Source: Bremia lactucae (taxonomy: Eukaryota; Oomycota; Peronosporomycetes; Peronosporales; Peronosporaceae). Taken from it: 64,000 bases of DNA. Numbering within the stretch: the first letter of the stretch is position 1; each line of letters opens with the position of its first letter. Below are positions 62,547 to 64,000 of the stretch, piece after piece. Position numbers and translations under genes: made by a program. The notes under the pieces were generated by a model that was not told where the DNA came from, ran no database searches, and was given only the letters and a program-made list of their open reading frames with translations. The stretch lies in contig NC_090616.1 of NCBI RefSeq assembly GCF_004359215.1, forward strand, positions 1,066,714 to 1,130,713, in the 5' to 3' direction.

Positions 62547-64000
62547 CTATCTCGAAAAAACTTCTTTTGCCTTCTTCTCGGTGGCATAATATGGCGGAAG
62601 TAGCTTCTTTATGGTTTCCATTTTGTTTTCTGTAAAAAAACTCGAAGAGCTGGGAAACGTGTGAGAAACTTTGATGGTTGCAATCGTGGGATCAGGCTGA
62701 GTGGTCTTTGTAATTCGAGAATTGCCTTTGGCGACATCATTAAGGAATTGAAAGGCTAGTCCGAGGATGTCAAGTGATTCTTGACGCAGACTTCCGGCAA
62801 TTATCGAATCCGTTGCTGAAAACTAAGCATACAAACACACAATTAATAAAGTTCACCTACGTAGCATCTCAGCCTATATATACTTACAAAAGCAGCAGTA
62901 CGTAAATTTTCCGATGTACTGATTTCGGCCTTATCGACCATTACGATCGCGGGAAATATGGTATCATCCCCCGACATGAAGGATGGAAGATATTGCAGAA
63001 TATCCCCTTCCCACTACCGACGTACGAGTGAGAAATGATCACAAAAACGTTAGTTATAAATGGCCACGTACCCCTCCTTCTTCCCGCAATTCACGTAAAA
63101 TTGCTTCTTGAAGTTCTTCATTTTTCATGACCCCCCCTTTTGGAAATAACAAATCAAAGTACTGAGTTGACGAGGGTGAAACCATACCAAACATCAAGAG
63201 GCCTTCCGGATTCACAGTCATTGGAAGTATCATAATCTTGAGTCGTCCGGTCCCAATGGTCGCTTCAACACTACGATCTGTGTTGGCAACAGTATGCTCT
63301 TGAATCTTACCAGCATCTGTTGCAAAGCGTAAACCTGATATGTGTAAATTTTCTTTTGAAATCTGAATACCAAACCTTTCGGCTTCATCAAGAAAGTTTT
63401 TGTACATCTTTATGGTTCGCAGTCCCATCAAAGACATGTGGTCGAGATAGGGTGGGACTGATTTCGAAAAACCTCCGCTTCGAAATTTTTTCGACTTGAC
63501 AGCACTCGCCTCGTATTTCGTTATGATCTCGCTTTGGAGCTGATTCCACTCCATCTCGGCTTCCTGTCTGCGTTGGGGGAGTTTCACGTCGACCCCTTGA
63601 AATTTGTCAAGCTCGAAGGTCATTGCGCGTTTAATCGCAGCGTGGATTTCCTCTTCGGTACTTTTGTGAACGTTGACATGCTTCGCCAATATCATTTGTT
63701 TTACTTCTTCGACCGGCAGCGCCTTATAAACCTTTTTGATTTCTTTGTTCTTCTGCTTCTTCACTTTCAGACAGACGCTAATTACTTCCGGATGGGACGT
63801 CTCACCAGTTGGAGTGAACACGCTTTCAAAAGCAGCTTCAATTCTGTGCAATCCAGCAGCCGCTTCAGCGTGTTCCACAGCTTCTACAGCGTGCTCTACA
63901 TTCTCTACCAATCCGATTGGTCCGTGTCTCGCTTCGTCAATCACGTCCGTGGTCTTCCCGTGAGCAAGTCGCTGTGGTATGAGAGAATCGGTCGTATTGA
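62547..64000 (-). CDS. Nudix hydrolase-domain protein, three visible exons, 5' end off the window
   Basis: Exon blocks on the minus strand: >64000-63072, 63013-62888 and 62822-62547 (stop TAG). The introns are 63071-63014 (58 bp, GTACGT..TAG) and 62887-62823 (65 bp, GTAAGT..TAG), both phase 0. The visible protein is about 442 residues. The first exon is open to the edge, so the true start is outside; the GTG at 63944 is not a start. The N-terminal half is charged and helical (VEHAVEAVEHAEAAAGLHRI; VYKALPVEEVKQMILAKHVN). The Nudix box is at the exon 1/2 border: FPKGG, then E, then RELREEGG, and W as the first residue of exon 2, fitting G-x5-E-x7-R-E-U-x-E-E-x-G-U. Nudix enzymes cleave nucleoside diphosphates linked to another group, using metal bound by the Glu residues. 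Exon 3 ends LLPPYYATEKKAKEVFSR. Oomycete secreted effectors can carry Nudix domains, but signal peptide and motifs cannot be judged here; a housekeeping role is equally possible. Confidence 0.8.
62823..62887 (-). other. Intron 2 of the Nudix gene
   Basis: 65 bp, donor GTAAGT, acceptor CTTAG. It joins ENLRTAAF to FSATDSIIAG in frame. Confidence 0.82.
63014..63071 (-). other. Intron 1 of the Nudix gene
   Basis: 58 bp, donor GTACGT, acceptor TAG. Without splicing the frame ends after GHL at 63054, giving an apparently truncated protein. Splicing joins REEGG to WEGDILQYLPSF. Confidence 0.8.

Noticed and set aside
63054..63056. TAA at 63054 as the end of the Nudix gene
   Set aside because: It lies in a GT..AG intron; two spliced exons extend the frame with family-like sequence and consistent phase.
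63942..63944. GTG at 63944 as start of the Nudix protein
   Set aside because: The frame is open upstream to the window edge, and a GTG start is not expected in a eukaryotic nuclear gene. The true start is outside the window.

Overview
The window looks like a retrotransposon-dense, intron-poor chromosome segment from an oomycete, probably a Peronosporaceae plant pathogen (Phytophthora or downy-mildew type). The reasons are the FYVE/START-like protein at 45206-46441, which resembles a large oomycete family, the two very short GT-AG introns (58 and 65 bp) of the Nudix gene at the right end, and the style of the Ty3/gypsy and Ty1/copia polyproteins. The genus is inference; no marker gene fixes it. 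Almost everything else is broken LTR retrotransposon, nested and chimeric. Bases 1-41 are an assembly gap. LAYOUT: 42-3363 is the 3' part of a plus-strand gypsy element (family gypsy-1: integrase, antisense ORF, polypurine tract, LTR). 3364-4272 holds an unclassified repeat and a tRNA-derived SINE-like segment. 4273-6400 is the 3' end of a minus-strand chromovirus-like element (gypsy-2). 6400-7556 holds gag-like remnants and a gypsy-1 LTR piece. 7690-12234 is a second gypsy-1 copy (protease, RT, RNase H, integrase, antisense ORF). 12240-14466 holds gag pieces of a third gypsy family in both orientations. 14473-21485 is a nearly complete but decayed gypsy-2b element on the minus strand. 21486-28974 is a mosaic of five copia-1 fragments in both orientations. 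28975-33367 is a third gypsy-1 copy with its 3' LTR. 33368-42309 is gypsy-2/2b material, including a mini-element that has lost gag-pol. 42310-47090 is the only clear host island and carries the FYVE-like gene. 47100-47400 is a FAR1/Mutator-like fragment cut by a gypsy-1 LTR. 47401-48950 is a gypsy-1 3' end. 48951-55237 is a tandem pair of copia-2 elements sharing an LTR. 55238-62438 is the most complete gypsy-2 element (LTR, PBS, gag, protease, RT, RNase H, integrase, chromodomain, antisense ORF). 62547 to the right edge is a spliced Nudix gene, 5' incomplete. HOW THE PARTS RELATE: both main gypsy families have an extra ORF between the integrase and the 3' LTR, encoded on the opposite strand. 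It recurs in several copies per family, starts near the 3' LTR, reads back toward the integrase, and in gypsy-2 overlaps the chromodomain on the other strand. One deletion derivative (33832-35153) keeps only LTRs, PBS, polypurine tract and the 5' half of this antisense ORF. The copia-2 LTR contains a tRNA-like module with A and B boxes. Near-perfect foldback palindromes and one small inversion recur in the element debris, and two gypsy-1 copies share a 1.1 kb tract without visible differences inside more diverged flanks. All family names (gypsy-1, -2, -2b, -3, copia-1, -2) are local labels for this window.
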